In this document: positions 1 to 7,957 of the stretch, piece after piece
How the letters are laid out: the number at the start of each line of letters is the position of its first letter
Numbering within the stretch: position 1 is the stretch's first letter
Assembly (NCBI RefSeq): GCF_025371035.1
Contig: NZ_JANZXB010000004.1
Location: 62,001-126,000, forward strand
DNA from: Sphingomonas sp. LC-1
GTDB lineage: Bacteria; Pseudomonadota; Alphaproteobacteria; Sphingomonadales; Sphingomonadaceae
DNA: 64,000 nucleotides
Direction: 5' to 3'
The notes under the pieces: model-generated
Database searches by the model: none
The model's input: only the letters and a program-made list of their open reading frames with translations
Told to the model about the DNA's origin: nothing
Program-made: the position numbers and the translations under genes

Positions 1-86
1 CAGTTCTGGATCTCGGTGCCGAACGCGCCGTCGGTGATCAGGATGCGCTTGGCGGCTTCGGCGAGGAACGTGTCGCGGGTCGTCAT
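1..86 (-). CDS. metH: Methionine synthase / homocysteine S-methyltransferase, N-terminus only
   Basis: Only the first 28 codons are in the window; the gene runs off the left edge. The translation begins MTTRDTFLAEAAKRILITDG and continues AFGTEIQ, the typical start of the homocysteine-binding domain of B12-dependent methionine synthase, which moves the methyl group of methyl-tetrahydrofolate to homocysteine. An AGGAGTAG ribosome-binding site precedes the ATG. It lies 61 bp downstream of metF on the same strand, so it is probably the third gene of a methionine operon. Whether this is full-length MetH or a separate homocysteine-methyltransferase subunit, as in many sphingomonads (family knowledge), cannot be seen here. 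Confidence 0.85.
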   Translation of the reverse strand, partial: MTTRDTFLAEAAKRILITDGAFGTEIQN

Positions 87-147
87 GATCTACTCCTGCC
101 CCCGACCAGTGCGGGAGCGTATTGGCATTCCTATAGGGGCAGAGAGG

Positions 148-1089
148 TTACGCCGCCGCTACCGTCTCGGCCTTCTTTCCGCGCACGCCCAGCAAATGGC
201 TGATCGCATAGGCCAGTTCGGCGCGGTTGAGCGTGTAGAAGTGGAATCCCTTCACCCCGCCCGCGTACAAGCGACGGCACATCTCGGCGGCGATGGTCGC
301 GGCGACCAGCTGGCGCGCGCCGGGATGATCGTCCAGCCCCTCGAACAGCCGGTCCATCCAGTCCGGGATGCACGCCCCGCACATGGCGGCGAACTTGCGG
401 GTCTGCGCGACGTTCGACACCGGCAGGATACCCGGCACGATCTCCGCCGTGATCCCCGCGGCGGCGGCGGCATCGCGGAAACGGAAATAGGCTTCGGGCG
501 AGAAGAAGAATTGCGTGATCGCACGGTTCGCGCCGGCGTCGATCTTGCGCTTAAGGTTATCGATGTCCGCCTTCTGGTCCGCCGAGTCCGGGTGGCATTC
601 GGGATAGGCCGCGACCGAAATCTCGAACGGATGCAGCTTCTTGAGGCCCGCGACCAGATCGGCGGCATTCTCATAGCCGCCCGGATGGCTGACGAAGCGC
701 GCGCCCTCGGCGGGAGGATCGCCGCGCAGCGCCACGATGTGCCGCACGCCCGCCGCCCAATATTCCTGCGCGACCTGGTCGATCTCCTCGCGGGTCGCCT
801 CGACACAGGTGAGATGCGCGGCGGCGTCCATCGTCGTCTCGCGTTGGATTCGCGCGACGGTGGCATGGGTCCGCTCGCGGGTCGAGCCGCCCGCGCCGTA
901 CGTCACCGATACGAAGCGCGGATCCAGCGGCTCCAGCGTGCGGATCGCGTCCCAGAGCTGCGCATCCATCTTCTCCGTCTTGGGCGGGAAGAATTCGAAG
1001 CTGACCGCGATATCGCCGCCCACATCGGCGAACAGCGGTTCCTCATGCGCCAGCGCGGCCTCGGCCCGCGTCAGGATCGTGTTCGTCAT
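148..1089 (-). CDS. metF: Methylenetetrahydrofolate reductase
   Basis: A 313-residue protein of normal length for MetF, the flavoprotein that reduces 5,10-methylene-THF to 5-methyl-THF, the methyl donor for methionine synthesis. The N-terminal FEFFPPKTEKM signature and the following VSVTYGAGGSTRERTH stretch are diagnostic of the TIM-barrel folate-binding family. Its start codon overlaps the end of the upstream ArsR-methyltransferase gene by 4 bp (ATGA), so the two are translationally coupled, and a metH-type gene follows. The arrangement places 5-methyl-THF production and use in one transcription unit. Confidence 0.97.
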   Translation of the reverse strand: MTNTILTRAEAALAHEEPLFADVGGDIAVSFEFFPPKTEKMDAQLWDAIRTLEPLDPRFVSVTYGAGGSTRERTHATVARIQRETTMDAAAHLTCVEATREEIDQVAQEYWAAGVRHIVALRGDPPAEGARFVSHPGGYENAADLVAGLKKLHPFEISVAAYPECHPDSADQKADIDNLKRKIDAGANRAITQFFFSPEAYFRFRDAAAAAGITAEIVPGILPVSNVAQTRKFAAMCGACIPDWMDRLFEGLDDHPGARQLVAATIAAEMCRRLYAGGVKGFHFYTLNRAELAYAISHLLGVRGKKAETVAAA

Positions 1090-2048
1090 GCCGCCTTCAC
1101 CCTATTCGTCTCGACGGGCCGAAGCCCCTTCTTCACACCCAGCCAGAGCTTGACGGTCAGCTCGCCGCCCTCCAGCGTCTCGGCCCGCGCCAGCGTCAGC
1201 CCGGCAGGGCCGAACCAGCCCGCCATCTGTTCGTCGGCGAAACCCAGGCGGCTATGCGCCGCCTTCTGCCGCAATTCCTCGCGATCATGCGGCGCGAAGT
1301 CGGCGATCAACAGCCGCCCGCCCGGCCCCAGCACCCGCGCCGCCTCGGCGATCGCCGCGCCCGGCTGCTGCGCGAAGTGCAGCACATGATGCAGGATCGC
1401 GATATCCGCCGCGCCGTCGCCCATGGGCAGCGCATAGAGGTCCGCCTGCCGCAACTCGGTATTGGCGCGGCCGTGCAGCTTGGCGCGGGCCAGCCGCAGC
1501 ATCTCCGACGAGCGGTCGATGCCCAGCGCCGAGTCCGCCCGGTCGCCGAACAGCTCCAGCATCCGCCCGGTGCCGGTGCCGATGTCGATCAGCGTGCCGA
1601 GATCGCCCTCGCCGATCAGCCCGGCCATCGCCTCCTCGATCTCGCTGTCCGCGACATGGAGCGAACGGATCGCGTCCCACTCGCCCGCATGATCCTCGAA
1701 CCAGGCGGCCGCGCTCGCCGCCCGGTCGGCGCGCACCGCCGCCAGCCGCGCGACATCGGCCACCATCCAGGGATCGGGCGCATCCGCCGTCCAGCGATCG
1801 AGCGCCGCCATCATCGGCTCCACCGCCTCGCGGTCGCCCAGCGCGACGAAGACCCAGCTGCCTTCCTTACGGCGCTCGGCCAGTTCGGCGTCGACCAGGA
1901 TCTTCACATGGCGGCTGACGCGCGGCTGGCTTTGCCCCAGCACCTGCGCCAGTTCGCCCACCGACAGCTCCATCGACCGCAGCAGCGCAAGGATGCGCAG
2001 CCGCGTCGGGTCGCTGAGGGCGCGAAAGATTTCGAGCGCATTGGCCAT
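1086..2048 (-). CDS. ArsR-type regulator fused to a SAM-dependent methyltransferase
   Basis: A 320-residue two-domain protein. Residues 1-80 are an ArsR-type winged helix (FRALSDPTRLRILALL, then the recognition-helix stretch SQPRVSRHVKILVDAEL). Residues 115-280 are a class I methyltransferase with SAM-binding motif I (LIDIGTGTGRMLEL, about 153-166). I see no Cys-rich metal site, so metal sensing is unlikely. Being first in an operon with metF and metH suggests that the methyltransferase-like domain senses SAM or SAH and the ArsR domain represses methionine genes; this is inference from context and known alphaproteobacterial fusions. A perfect 20-bp palindrome lies 9 bp before the start codon, and no good Shine-Dalgarno is visible between them. 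Confidence 0.9.
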   Translation of the reverse strand: MANALEIFRALSDPTRLRILALLRSMELSVGELAQVLGQSQPRVSRHVKILVDAELAERRKEGSWVFVALGDREAVEPMMAALDRWTADAPDPWMVADVARLAAVRADRAASAAAWFEDHAGEWDAIRSLHVADSEIEEAMAGLIGEGDLGTLIDIGTGTGRMLELFGDRADSALGIDRSSEMLRLARAKLHGRANTELRQADLYALPMGDGAADIAILHHVLHFAQQPGAAIAEAARVLGPGGRLLIADFAPHDREELRQKAAHSRLGFADEQMAGWFGPAGLTLARAETLEGGELTVKLWLGVKKGLRPVETNRVKAA

Positions 2049-2056
2049 GGATCACG

Positions 2057-2076
2057 ATATAAAGATATCTTTATAT
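2057..2076. promoter_or_regulatory. Perfect 20-bp palindrome, likely operator of the met operon
   Basis: The sequence ATATAAAGATATCTTTATAT is its own exact reverse complement and is a strikingly A/T-rich island in this G/C-rich DNA. It ends 9 bp upstream of the start codon of the ArsR-methyltransferase gene, where it would overlap the promoter or the 5' end of the message. A symmetric site of this size suits a dimeric ArsR-type repressor, so autoregulation of the ArsR-metF-metH operon is the simplest reading. It could also affect the divergent lipoprotein gene about 100 bp away. Confidence 0.75.
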
Positions 2077-2173
2077 GCGGTCAACGGAGCGAACTCATTT
2101 CGGCCGACACGGACCCGAAACGGATGATCTGCGTTGGCACGCCGATCAAATGATGAAAACGGGAGTGTTTGCG

Positions 2174-2551
2174 ATGAAGAAGGCCCTGATCCTCGCCCTG
2201 ACCGGTGCCGCCGCATTGTCGCTGGCCGCTTGCAGCGAGAATGCCCAGCAGCAGACCGAGCAGGCCGCCGACGCCATCGGCTCGGACGTGAAGGCGACGA
2301 CGCAGAACGCCTCGGACGATGTCGAGGCGGCGACCGCCAAGGCACTGAACTCGGCCGAGAATGCCATGGACAAGGCGGGTGACAAGCTGGACCGCGCCGG
2401 TGACCGGGCTGCGGCCCATGCCGACCGCGCGGGCGAGAATATCGATCGCGGGCTCGACCATGCGGGCGACAAGATCGAGCGCGGCGCGGACAATGCCCGC
2501 CAGGCGACCGGCAACGCGCTGGTCCGCGCGGGCGAGGATGTCCGCCGCTAA
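2174..2551 (+). CDS. Small putative lipoprotein with amphipathic helical repeats
   Basis: A 125-residue protein. The start chosen (MKKALILALT) is preceded by GGAG at a good distance; earlier in-frame ATGs lack this. A signal peptide ends in the lipobox LAAC, giving acylation at Cys20. The mature part is almost entirely helical and low-complexity, rich in Ala, Asp, Lys and Arg, with recurring segments of the form DRAGDRAAAHADRAGENIDR that suggest an amphipathic helix lying along a membrane or a coiled coil. It resembles entericidin-like or LEA-like small envelope proteins in composition only. A strong terminator follows, so it is monocistronic. No specific function can be assigned. Confidence 0.85.
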   Translation: MKKALILALTGAAALSLAACSENAQQQTEQAADAIGSDVKATTQNASDDVEAATAKALNSAENAMDKAGDKLDRAGDRAAAHADRAGENIDRGLDHAGDKIERGADNARQATGNALVRAGEDVRR

Positions 2552-2577
2552 AGGGCGTTATCCTCAGGGATTACAGA

Positions 2578-2614
2578 AGCGGGTCGGCGATCAGTTCGCC
2601 GGCCCGCTTTTCTT
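2578..2614 (+). terminator. Rho-independent terminator after the lipoprotein gene
   Basis: A 13-bp stem (2578-2590 paired with 2596-2608, one G-T wobble) with a 5-base loop is followed by TTTCTTT. It ends the lipoprotein transcript 26 bp after its stop codon. Confidence 0.85.
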
Positions 2615-2630
2615 TGGGCGGTCTGCGTGG

Positions 2631-2711
2631 CCTTCGAGTTCGCTCATGCTGAACGGCGTGAGGAGTTTATGACCCCATATTCCAACGTCCGTTCAGCCTG
2701 AGCGAAGAAGG
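2631..2711. repeat. Intergenic inverted pair of CCTTCGACTTCGCTCAGGCT-type repeats (locus A)
   Basis: A copy at 2631-2655 (one strand) and a copy at 2690-2711 (the other strand) face each other across about 34 bp and could fold into a long hairpin. Each differs slightly from the consensus (GAG for GAC, CATGC for CAGGC, one deletion). The same element, always as an opposed pair, occurs at three other intergenic places in this window (near 15.2, 22.6 and 62.7 kb). Confidence 0.8.
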
Positions 2712-2727
2712 CTACGCCCCAACGCTT

Positions 2728-3153
2728 TCAATCGAACCGAACCTTCCCCCGCCCCGCCTTCACCTGCGCCCGCCCCTTCTTGGCATCGACCCGCCGGGTC
2801 TGGGACGCGCGGGTGGGTTTGGTCGGCCGCCGCTTCTTCGGAACGATGGTCGCCTCGCGGAGCAGGTCGATCAACCGTTCACGCACCTCGCGCCGGTTCA
2901 TCTCCTGCGAGCGGCTGGCATCGGCGCGCAGGGTCAGCACGCCGTCCTTGCCCAGCCGCTGCCCTGCCAACACGGCCAGCCGCATCTTCACCGCTTCCGG
3001 CAAACTCGGCGAGCCGCCCACGTCGAAGCGCAACAGCACCGCGCTGTCGGTCGTGTTGACATGCTGCCCGCCCGGCCCGGAGGCGCGGGTGAAGCTCTCG
3101 GTGATCTCGCGCTCGTCGATCGCGATGGCGCGGGTGACGGGGATCAGCGCCAT
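2728..3153 (-). CDS. arfB: Peptidyl-tRNA hydrolase ArfB (ribosome rescue)
   Basis: A 141-residue protein matching the ArfB/YaeJ family in length and layout. The GGQ loop (GPGGQHVN, Gly28-Gly29-Gln30) hydrolyses peptidyl-tRNA on stalled ribosomes, and the C-terminal tail (from about residue 105, KKRRPTKPTRASQTRR onward) is strongly basic, as needed to thread into the empty mRNA channel. The protein lacks the codon-recognition domains of release factors 1 and 2. It lies 11 bp downstream of the pseudouridine synthase gene on the same strand, consistent with a small translation/RNA-modification operon. Confidence 0.95.
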   Translation of the reverse strand: MALIPVTRAIAIDEREITESFTRASGPGGQHVNTTDSAVLLRFDVGGSPSLPEAVKMRLAVLAGQRLGKDGVLTLRADASRSQEMNRREVRERLIDLLREATIVPKKRRPTKPTRASQTRRVDAKKGRAQVKAGRGKVRFD

Positions 3154-3164
3154 CGCCTGCGCCC

Positions 3165-3809
3165 CTAGTCCCGGAACGCGCCGAAGCGTTCTGGCGTCGG
3201 GGCCTCGGCGGTGATCGGGTCCTTGGCGTCTCCGCGCGGCACCGTCAGGCTGGCGGCGTGCAGCAACATGCCGCCCGCTTCGCCCGCTCCATAAACGGGG
3301 TCGCCGACCACCGGCGCGCCCAGGCCCGTCGCCGCATGAACGCGAATCTGGTGGGTACGGCCGGTTTCCGGGCGGAACTCGACCAGCGTCCGCCCGCCCT
3401 CATGGCGCAATGCGCGCCAGCCGGTCCGCGCCGCCTTGCCCGTCGGATCGGCGACCATCCGCCAGCCCTCTTCCATCGTCGACACCTTGGCGAGCGGCAG
3501 GTCGATCATCCCCTCGCCCTCGATCTCGCCGTTCAGAACCGCCAGATAGCGCTTCTCGACCAGCCCGGCCTCGAACGCCTGCTGGAAACGGGCGTGCGCC
3601 TTGGGGTTGCGCGACAGGAGCAGGCAGCCGCTGGTGTCGCGGTCGAGCCGGTGCACCGCATGCGGCCAGCGCTTGAACCCGAATTTCAGCGATTCCAGAT
3701 GGTTTTCGAGGCTGATCGACCCGTTACGGGGCCGATCGACGGGCAGGCCCGCCGGTTTGTCGATCACCAGCGCTTCGCCGTCGATGAATAGAACGCGATC
3801 TCCGTGCAT
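3165..3809 (-). CDS. RluA-family RNA pseudouridine synthase
   Basis: A 214-residue enzyme. The motif HRLDRDTSG (residues 53-61) carries the catalytic Asp56 of the RluA family, and VIDKPAGLPVD near the N-terminus is also typical. It isomerises uridine to pseudouridine in rRNA or tRNA; the exact target cannot be told from sequence. I chose the ATG at 3809 because AAGGGAGC lies just upstream and the protein then begins at the family's normal start; the reading frame stays open further upstream but without support. No S4 domain is present, so it is the short form. arfB follows after 11 bp. Confidence 0.92.
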   Translation of the reverse strand: MHGDRVLFIDGEALVIDKPAGLPVDRPRNGSISLENHLESLKFGFKRWPHAVHRLDRDTSGCLLLSRNPKAHARFQQAFEAGLVEKRYLAVLNGEIEGEGMIDLPLAKVSTMEEGWRMVADPTGKAARTGWRALRHEGGRTLVEFRPETGRTHQIRVHAATGLGAPVVGDPVYGAGEAGGMLLHAASLTVPRGDAKDPITAEAPTPERFGAFRD

Positions 3810-3858
3810 CGCGCTCCCTTGCCACCGTGCGCGCCGACATGCCAGAGGCGCGCGTGTC

Positions 3859-4653
3859 ATGCCGAGCGCTCTTGCCGTTTTCCTTCGCCTGTTGGCACTG
3901 CTGTCGATCGCGGTGACGCCCGTCATGGCGGCGGCGCAGTCCTGCGACGGCGTGCTGCCCCCGCCAGGCCCGGACGGTCGGGTCGCCGGGCATTTTCCCT
4001 ATGGCGACGGATCGCCTCAGGACATCGTGCCAGCCCCTGCCGGGTTCGGGCTCAAGCCCTATTGCCGCCTGCACCGCGCGATGATCCCCGATCTGCAACG
4101 GCTGCTGGACGCGGCGAAGGCCGATCCGGCGGTCGGCGGCACCTTGCACGGCCTGTCCTGCCACCGCGAGGTCGCTCGCCAGCGCAACGTCTTCTGCCGC
4201 GACCGGAGCGTGTCCGCCGCCGAGCGCGCCATTTCGGTCGCGCCGGCGGGGTATAGCGAACATGCGACCGGCTATGCGGTCGATTTCGCGGTGCGTCCGG
4301 CGCGCGGATGCCCGGATGCGGAGGCGTGCATGGCCGCGTCGCCCGCGGCGCGCTGGCTGATCGCCAACGCCCCGCGCTTCGGGTTCGAGATGAGCTTTCC
4401 GGCGGGAAACAGGCAGCGGGTAAAGTGGGAGCCCTGGCACTGGCGCTGGGTCGGGACCAGTCCCGCCGAGCCGGGCGCAGCGCAGGCGCGGGCGGTCTTC
4501 GCCAGAGCGCGGGCGCAGTTCCCGGCCGATCCGGGCGTGCGCGATCCGTTGAAGGTGGTGATGACGGCCCAACCGCCGGTTCCCGTGCCCCCGCCAGCGG
4601 CCGCGCCTAGCCCAGCGACGACGAAGGGCAAATCGCGCCGCCAACGGCCCTGA
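3859..4653 (+). CDS. Exported D-alanyl-D-alanine carboxypeptidase, VanY-like (M15)
   Basis: A 264-residue protein with an N-terminal signal peptide (about 1-26, ending AAAQ). The M15 zinc-peptidase motifs are present: SEHATGYAVD (His135 and Asp142 as metal ligands) and WEPWHWR (Glu191 catalytic, His194 ligand). It should trim the terminal D-Ala of peptidoglycan stem peptides in the periplasm. The C-terminus is a Pro/Ala-rich and basic tail (from about residue 235). Four Cys residues in the mature part may form disulfides. It is divergent from the pseudouridine synthase gene, with about 50 bp between the two start codons. Confidence 0.88.
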   Translation: MPSALAVFLRLLALLSIAVTPVMAAAQSCDGVLPPPGPDGRVAGHFPYGDGSPQDIVPAPAGFGLKPYCRLHRAMIPDLQRLLDAAKADPAVGGTLHGLSCHREVARQRNVFCRDRSVSAAERAISVAPAGYSEHATGYAVDFAVRPARGCPDAEACMAASPAARWLIANAPRFGFEMSFPAGNRQRVKWEPWHWRWVGTSPAEPGAAQARAVFARARAQFPADPGVRDPLKVVMTAQPPVPVPPPAAAPSPATTKGKSRRQRP

Positions 4654-4720
4654 ACAACGGCGTGACAGGATCGCGCTTCCCGCTTAGGATCGATCCTCGC
4701 AGCACGAGAGGTGACATCGC

Positions 4721-5374
4721 ATGACACGATGCGCGACGTATCTTCTGATAGCGGGTGCTGCTCTGGTCACGCTTCCTACGCCCGTTCTGGCGCAACATTC
4801 GGAGACGGCTTCCGACGCGGCCGTTATCAGGACGCTCCCCTCCCTCTCGATCCTCGAATTCAAGCCGGCATTCCGCTATACCGACCCGGACAGGGGCCCC
4901 TTTACCGATCGCAATATCTATTTTGGCACCGAACTCCCCGATATCGACGGAGGCCGCGTCATTGATGCCTGGTCACGAAGCCATCTCCCGGCAACGCTGT
5001 ATCTGACTAACGGCACCTGCCTGCTCTATTCCATCAACCTCGGAAGTTACGGGCCCGTAAGCGGGCGTTTGGAGCCCAGCGCCTGCGCCGATCGCCCCAC
5101 CAATGATCGCCAGATGCCGTCCCATCCTGTTCCAGCCGGGCTAAGATTCGTCGGTTCGTCCTGGGGCATGAGCGCCTGGGTTAATGAAAAGGACGGTACG
5201 ACGGTCGTCACCAAACCCTTTGCGAAGACATTCGCACCGCTTTTCACGGCCGATTTTCCGGTGCTGGCGATGATGGCGATAATTGATCCGCATGGCGTGG
5301 GGGCGGGCATAACCCTGATCGGTCCACGGAGGGGCAAGCTCGTCGCGGTGACGGTCGATGTGGCGGTGCGGTAA
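4721..5374 (+). CDS. Exported protein of unknown function
   Basis: A 217-residue protein with a clear Sec signal peptide (MTRCATYLLIAGAALVTLPT, cleavage probably after PVLA). AGAGGTG lies upstream of the ATG. I recognise no domain. The mature part is mixed alpha/beta in character, with a Cys pair (NGTCLLYS and SACADRP). Base composition looks less G/C-rich than its neighbours, with several A/T-ending codons, which may mean later acquisition. A 12-bp perfect palindrome, AGGATCGATCCT (4686-4697), sits 24 bp upstream of the start and may be an operator. Confidence 0.7.
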   Translation: MTRCATYLLIAGAALVTLPTPVLAQHSETASDAAVIRTLPSLSILEFKPAFRYTDPDRGPFTDRNIYFGTELPDIDGGRVIDAWSRSHLPATLYLTNGTCLLYSINLGSYGPVSGRLEPSACADRPTNDRQMPSHPVPAGLRFVGSSWGMSAWVNEKDGTTVVTKPFAKTFAPLFTADFPVLAMMAIIDPHGVGAGITLIGPRRGKLVAVTVDVAVR

Positions 5375-5481
5375 ATGCATCGTGGCCGCCATGCCGATCC
5401 GGCGTCGGTGCGTACCGGCTGGTCGAGGTTGTGGGCCTTGGCCTCCACCCGTCTCAGGCCGAACGGAGGAAGGATATAAGA

Positions 5482-5507
5482 ACGGGGGCACCCTTCGGCG
5501 CCCCCGT
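5482..5507 (-). terminator. Probable terminator hairpin downstream of wrbA
   Basis: ACGGGGGC (5482-5489) pairs with GCCCCCGT (5500-5507) around a 10-base loop. On the minus strand it is followed by a weak T-rich stretch (TTCTTAT). It lies 8 bp beyond the wrbA stop codon. Confidence 0.5.
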
Positions 5508-5515
5508 CCCTTGCA

Positions 5516-6118
5516 TTACCCGAACAGCTTGGCGGCCGTCTCGGCGATGCGCTTGCCCTGGTAGCGCGCACCGTCCAGATCGACCTGGCTCGGCTGGCGG
5601 CTGCCGTCGCCGTCCGCCAGGGTCGAGGCGCCGTACGGCGTGCCGCCATGGACTTCCTTGACGCCCATCTGGCCCTGGAACCCATAATCCAGGCCGACGA
5701 TGGTCATGCCGTGGTGGATCAGGTTGGTCAGGACCGAGAACAGGGTCGTCTCCTGCCCGCCATGCTGGCTGGCGGTCGAGGTGAAGGCACCGCCGACCTT
5801 GCCGACCAGACCGCCCTTCATCCACACGCCGCCGGTCGTGTCCCAGAAGGCCGCCATCTGGCTCGCCATCCGGCCATAGCGCGTGGGCGTGCCGACGATG
5901 ATCGCATCATAGTTGGTCAGCGCGTCGGGGCCCTCGATCTCGGGGTGCGCGGTGTCGGTCTTGAAGTGCGCCGCCGCAACCACCTCGGCAGGCGCGGTCT
6001 CGGCGACGCGGCGGATGTCCACCTCGGCGCCCGCCGAACGCGCGCCTTCGGCGATCGCGTCGGCCATCTGCTCGATGTGACCATAGGACGAATAATAGAG
6101 GACCAGAACCTTGGCCAT
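5516..6118 (-). CDS. wrbA: NAD(P)H:quinone oxidoreductase WrbA
   Basis: A 200-residue flavodoxin-like protein, the standard WrbA length. The FMN-binding loop [14 protein letters not shown] is at residues 6-19, followed by GTPTRYGRM and the HGGQETT segment typical of WrbA. It carries out two-electron reduction of quinones, protecting the cell from semiquinone radicals. It is the second gene of a pirin-wrbA operon (28-bp gap). A LysR-type gene is divergent from pirin, and this pairing of pirin, WrbA and LysR points to quinone or electrophile stress as the inducing condition (inference). Confidence 0.95.
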   Translation of the reverse strand: MAKVLVLYYSSYGHIEQMADAIAEGARSAGAEVDIRRVAETAPAEVVAAAHFKTDTAHPEIEGPDALTNYDAIIVGTPTRYGRMASQMAAFWDTTGGVWMKGGLVGKVGGAFTSTASQHGGQETTLFSVLTNLIHHGMTIVGLDYGFQGQMGVKEVHGGTPYGASTLADGDGSRQPSQVDLDGARYQGKRIAETAAKLFG

Positions 6119-6146
6119 GTGATGTACTCCCTTGCAGAAACGTCAG

Positions 6147-6878
6147 TTATTCGGCGTCGACCAGAACGATCTCGGCATCCTCGATCGCCGTGATCGTCAC
6201 GGTCCGGCCACCGGTGAGCGCCGCACCGTCGCGTGCCGCGAACGGGACACCGTCGATTTCGATCCGTCCGGTGGCCGGGACGAGATAGGCGTGGCGCCCC
6301 TCACCCACCGCATGTTCGACACTCTCCCCGGCGCGCAACGTGGCGCCCAGGACACGGGCATCGGCGCGGATGCGCAGCGCGTCGCCATCCTCTTCGAACC
6401 CGCTGGCCAGCGTCACGAACTTCCCCGAGCGTTCGCCCTTGGGGAACGGCTTGGCACCCCAGCTTGGCTGACCACCCCGGCTGCGCGGCTCGATCCAGAT
6501 CTGGAACAGCGTCGTCGGTTCGGATTCGAGATTATATTCAGCGTGGCGCACACCCGAACCCGCGCTCATCACCTGCACGTCGCCCGCCGCCGTCCGACCG
6601 ACATTGCCCATCGAATCCTGATGGGTGATCGCGCCGGTGCGGACATAGGTGATGATCTCCATGTCGGCATGGGGATGCGGCGGGAAGCCGGCGTTCGGCC
6701 CGATGACATCGTCGTTCCAGACGCGGATCGCGCCCCAGCCCATGCGGGCCGGATCATAATAGTTGGCGAACGAGAAATGGTGCCGTGCGTCCAGCCAGCC
6801 ATGATTGGCATGGCCCAGGCTTTCGAAACTGCGGCGGTCGATTCCCCGAACGGGGTGGGTGATGACTTGCGTGCTCAT
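6147..6878 (-). CDS. Pirin family protein (cupin, quercetinase-like)
   Basis: A 243-residue bicupin. The N-terminal cupin contains the pirin metal-binding signature FPPHPHADMEIITYV with the clustered His ligands and the downstream GSGVRHAEYN. Bacterial pirins often have quercetin 2,3-dioxygenase activity. The ATG at 6878 is preceded by GGGAG. It leads the operon with wrbA and is divergent from the LysR-type regulator at 7034, which probably controls it. Confidence 0.92.
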   Translation of the reverse strand: MSTQVITHPVRGIDRRSFESLGHANHGWLDARHHFSFANYYDPARMGWGAIRVWNDDVIGPNAGFPPHPHADMEIITYVRTGAITHQDSMGNVGRTAAGDVQVMSAGSGVRHAEYNLESEPTTLFQIWIEPRSRGGQPSWGAKPFPKGERSGKFVTLASGFEEDGDALRIRADARVLGATLRAGESVEHAVGEGRHAYLVPATGRIEIDGVPFAARDGAALTGGRTVTITAIEDAEIVLVDAE

Positions 6879-6912
6879 GGGGTAACTCCCTTGGTTGCGC
6901 CCAAGATAGTGA

Positions 6913-6957
6913 CGATCATGATCGCGTAAACGGAAACGCTGGAAACCGATCGTTTCC
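6913..6957. promoter_or_regulatory. Candidate LysR operator between pirin and the LysR gene
   Basis: The 155-bp divergent spacer holds a perfect 12-bp palindrome CGATCATGATCG (6913-6924) and a second symmetric element GGAAAC-N5-GTTTCC (6941-6957), with an extra GGAAAC half-site at 6932-6937. Spaced dyads of this kind in the intergenic region of a LysR gene and its divergent target usually bind the regulator. Confidence 0.5.
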
Positions 6958-7033
6958 ATGTGCATTGTAACGCAGAACCGGCCGTTTGCCGGTCGTACGG
7001 GGGTGCCGAACGGTGCTCCAAAGGGGGGTATCA

Positions 7034-7957
7034 ATGCGTCTGCCGGATCTGGAGGCCTGGGCGATCTTCGCCGCCGTCGTCGAGCATCGCTCGTTCAGCG
7101 CCGCGGCCGATGCGATCGGCCTGTCCAAGGCCACCGTGTCCAAGGCGATCACCCGATTGGAGGCGCAGCTCAACCAGTCGCTGTTCCACCGCACCTCGCG
7201 CCGCCTGGCGCTGACCGAGGCGGGAAAGCCGCTGGCCGATCACGCCGCGCGCATCCTGGCCGAAGCGCGCGCCGCCGAGGAAGCCGCACGCGACGCCGCC
7301 AGCGCGCCCGCCGGTCGCATTCGTCTGGCCGCGCCCATGTCGTTCGGCGTGACCAATATCGCGCCGGTGATCGCCGATTTCCTGGCCAGGCATCCGGGGA
7401 TCGAGATCGAACTGAGCCTGTCCGACGCGCGGGTCGACATCGTGGCGGAGGGCTATGACATCGCGCTGCGCATCGCCGACCTGCCCGACAGTTCGCTGCG
7501 CGCGCGGCGGCTGTGCGGCATTTCGACCCATATCATCGCCTCGCCCGGCTATCTGGCGGAGCATGGCACGCCGACCCATCCCAACGAACTGGGCGAGCAT
7601 CGGCTGCTCAGCTATTCCAACGTCACCGGCCCCTGGCGTTTCCGCCATCCCGGCGGGGCCGAAGTTTCGGTGCGCCCGCAAGGTCCGCTGACGGCCAATA
7701 GCGGCGATGCGCTGGTCCCCGCCGTGCTGGCCGGACTGGGAATCGCGCGGCTGCCCGGCTTCATCATCGGGCCCTATCTGACCGGCGGACAGGCGGTGGA
7801 GATCTTGCAGGACTGGACCCCGCCACCCATCGGCCTGCACCTGCTGACCCCGCCCAGCCCCTTGCGCCCCGCACGGGTGGAGGCGCTGATCGCATGGCTG
7901 GCCGACAAGGTCCGCGATCCCTGCGTCACCGCGCGCCAGCAGGAGGCGGCCCGATGA
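7034..7957 (+). CDS. LysR-family transcriptional regulator
   Basis: A 307-residue regulator of standard LysR length. The N-terminal winged HTH (about residues 1-62) has the classic pattern AAVVEHRSFSAAADAIGLSK followed by KAITRLEAQL and the SLFHRTSRRLALTEAG segment. The remainder is a periplasmic-binding-protein-like effector domain. AAGGGGGG lies 5 bp before the ATG. It is divergent from pirin-wrbA and overlaps the next gene by 4 bp. It most likely regulates the pirin-wrbA operon and itself. Confidence 0.95.
   Translation: MRLPDLEAWAIFAAVVEHRSFSAAADAIGLSKATVSKAITRLEAQLNQSLFHRTSRRLALTEAGKPLADHAARILAEARAAEEAARDAASAPAGRIRLAAPMSFGVTNIAPVIADFLARHPGIEIELSLSDARVDIVAEGYDIALRIADLPDSSLRARRLCGISTHIIASPGYLAEHGTPTHPNELGEHRLLSYSNVTGPWRFRHPGGAEVSVRPQGPLTANSGDALVPAVLAGLGIARLPGFIIGPYLTGGQAVEILQDWTPPPIGLHLLTPPSPLRPARVEALIAWLADKVRDPCVTARQQEAAR

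Noticed and set aside
1086-2048. Metal-responsive ArsR repressor
   Set aside because: No Cys pair or metal-binding motif is seen in the HTH domain, and the C-terminal SAM methyltransferase domain and met-gene context point elsewhere.
2111-2135. EcfG promoter for the small lipoprotein (GGACC-N16-CGTT)
   Set aside because: The spacing is right, but GGACC departs from the nearly invariant GGAAC, and other promoter positions are equally possible.
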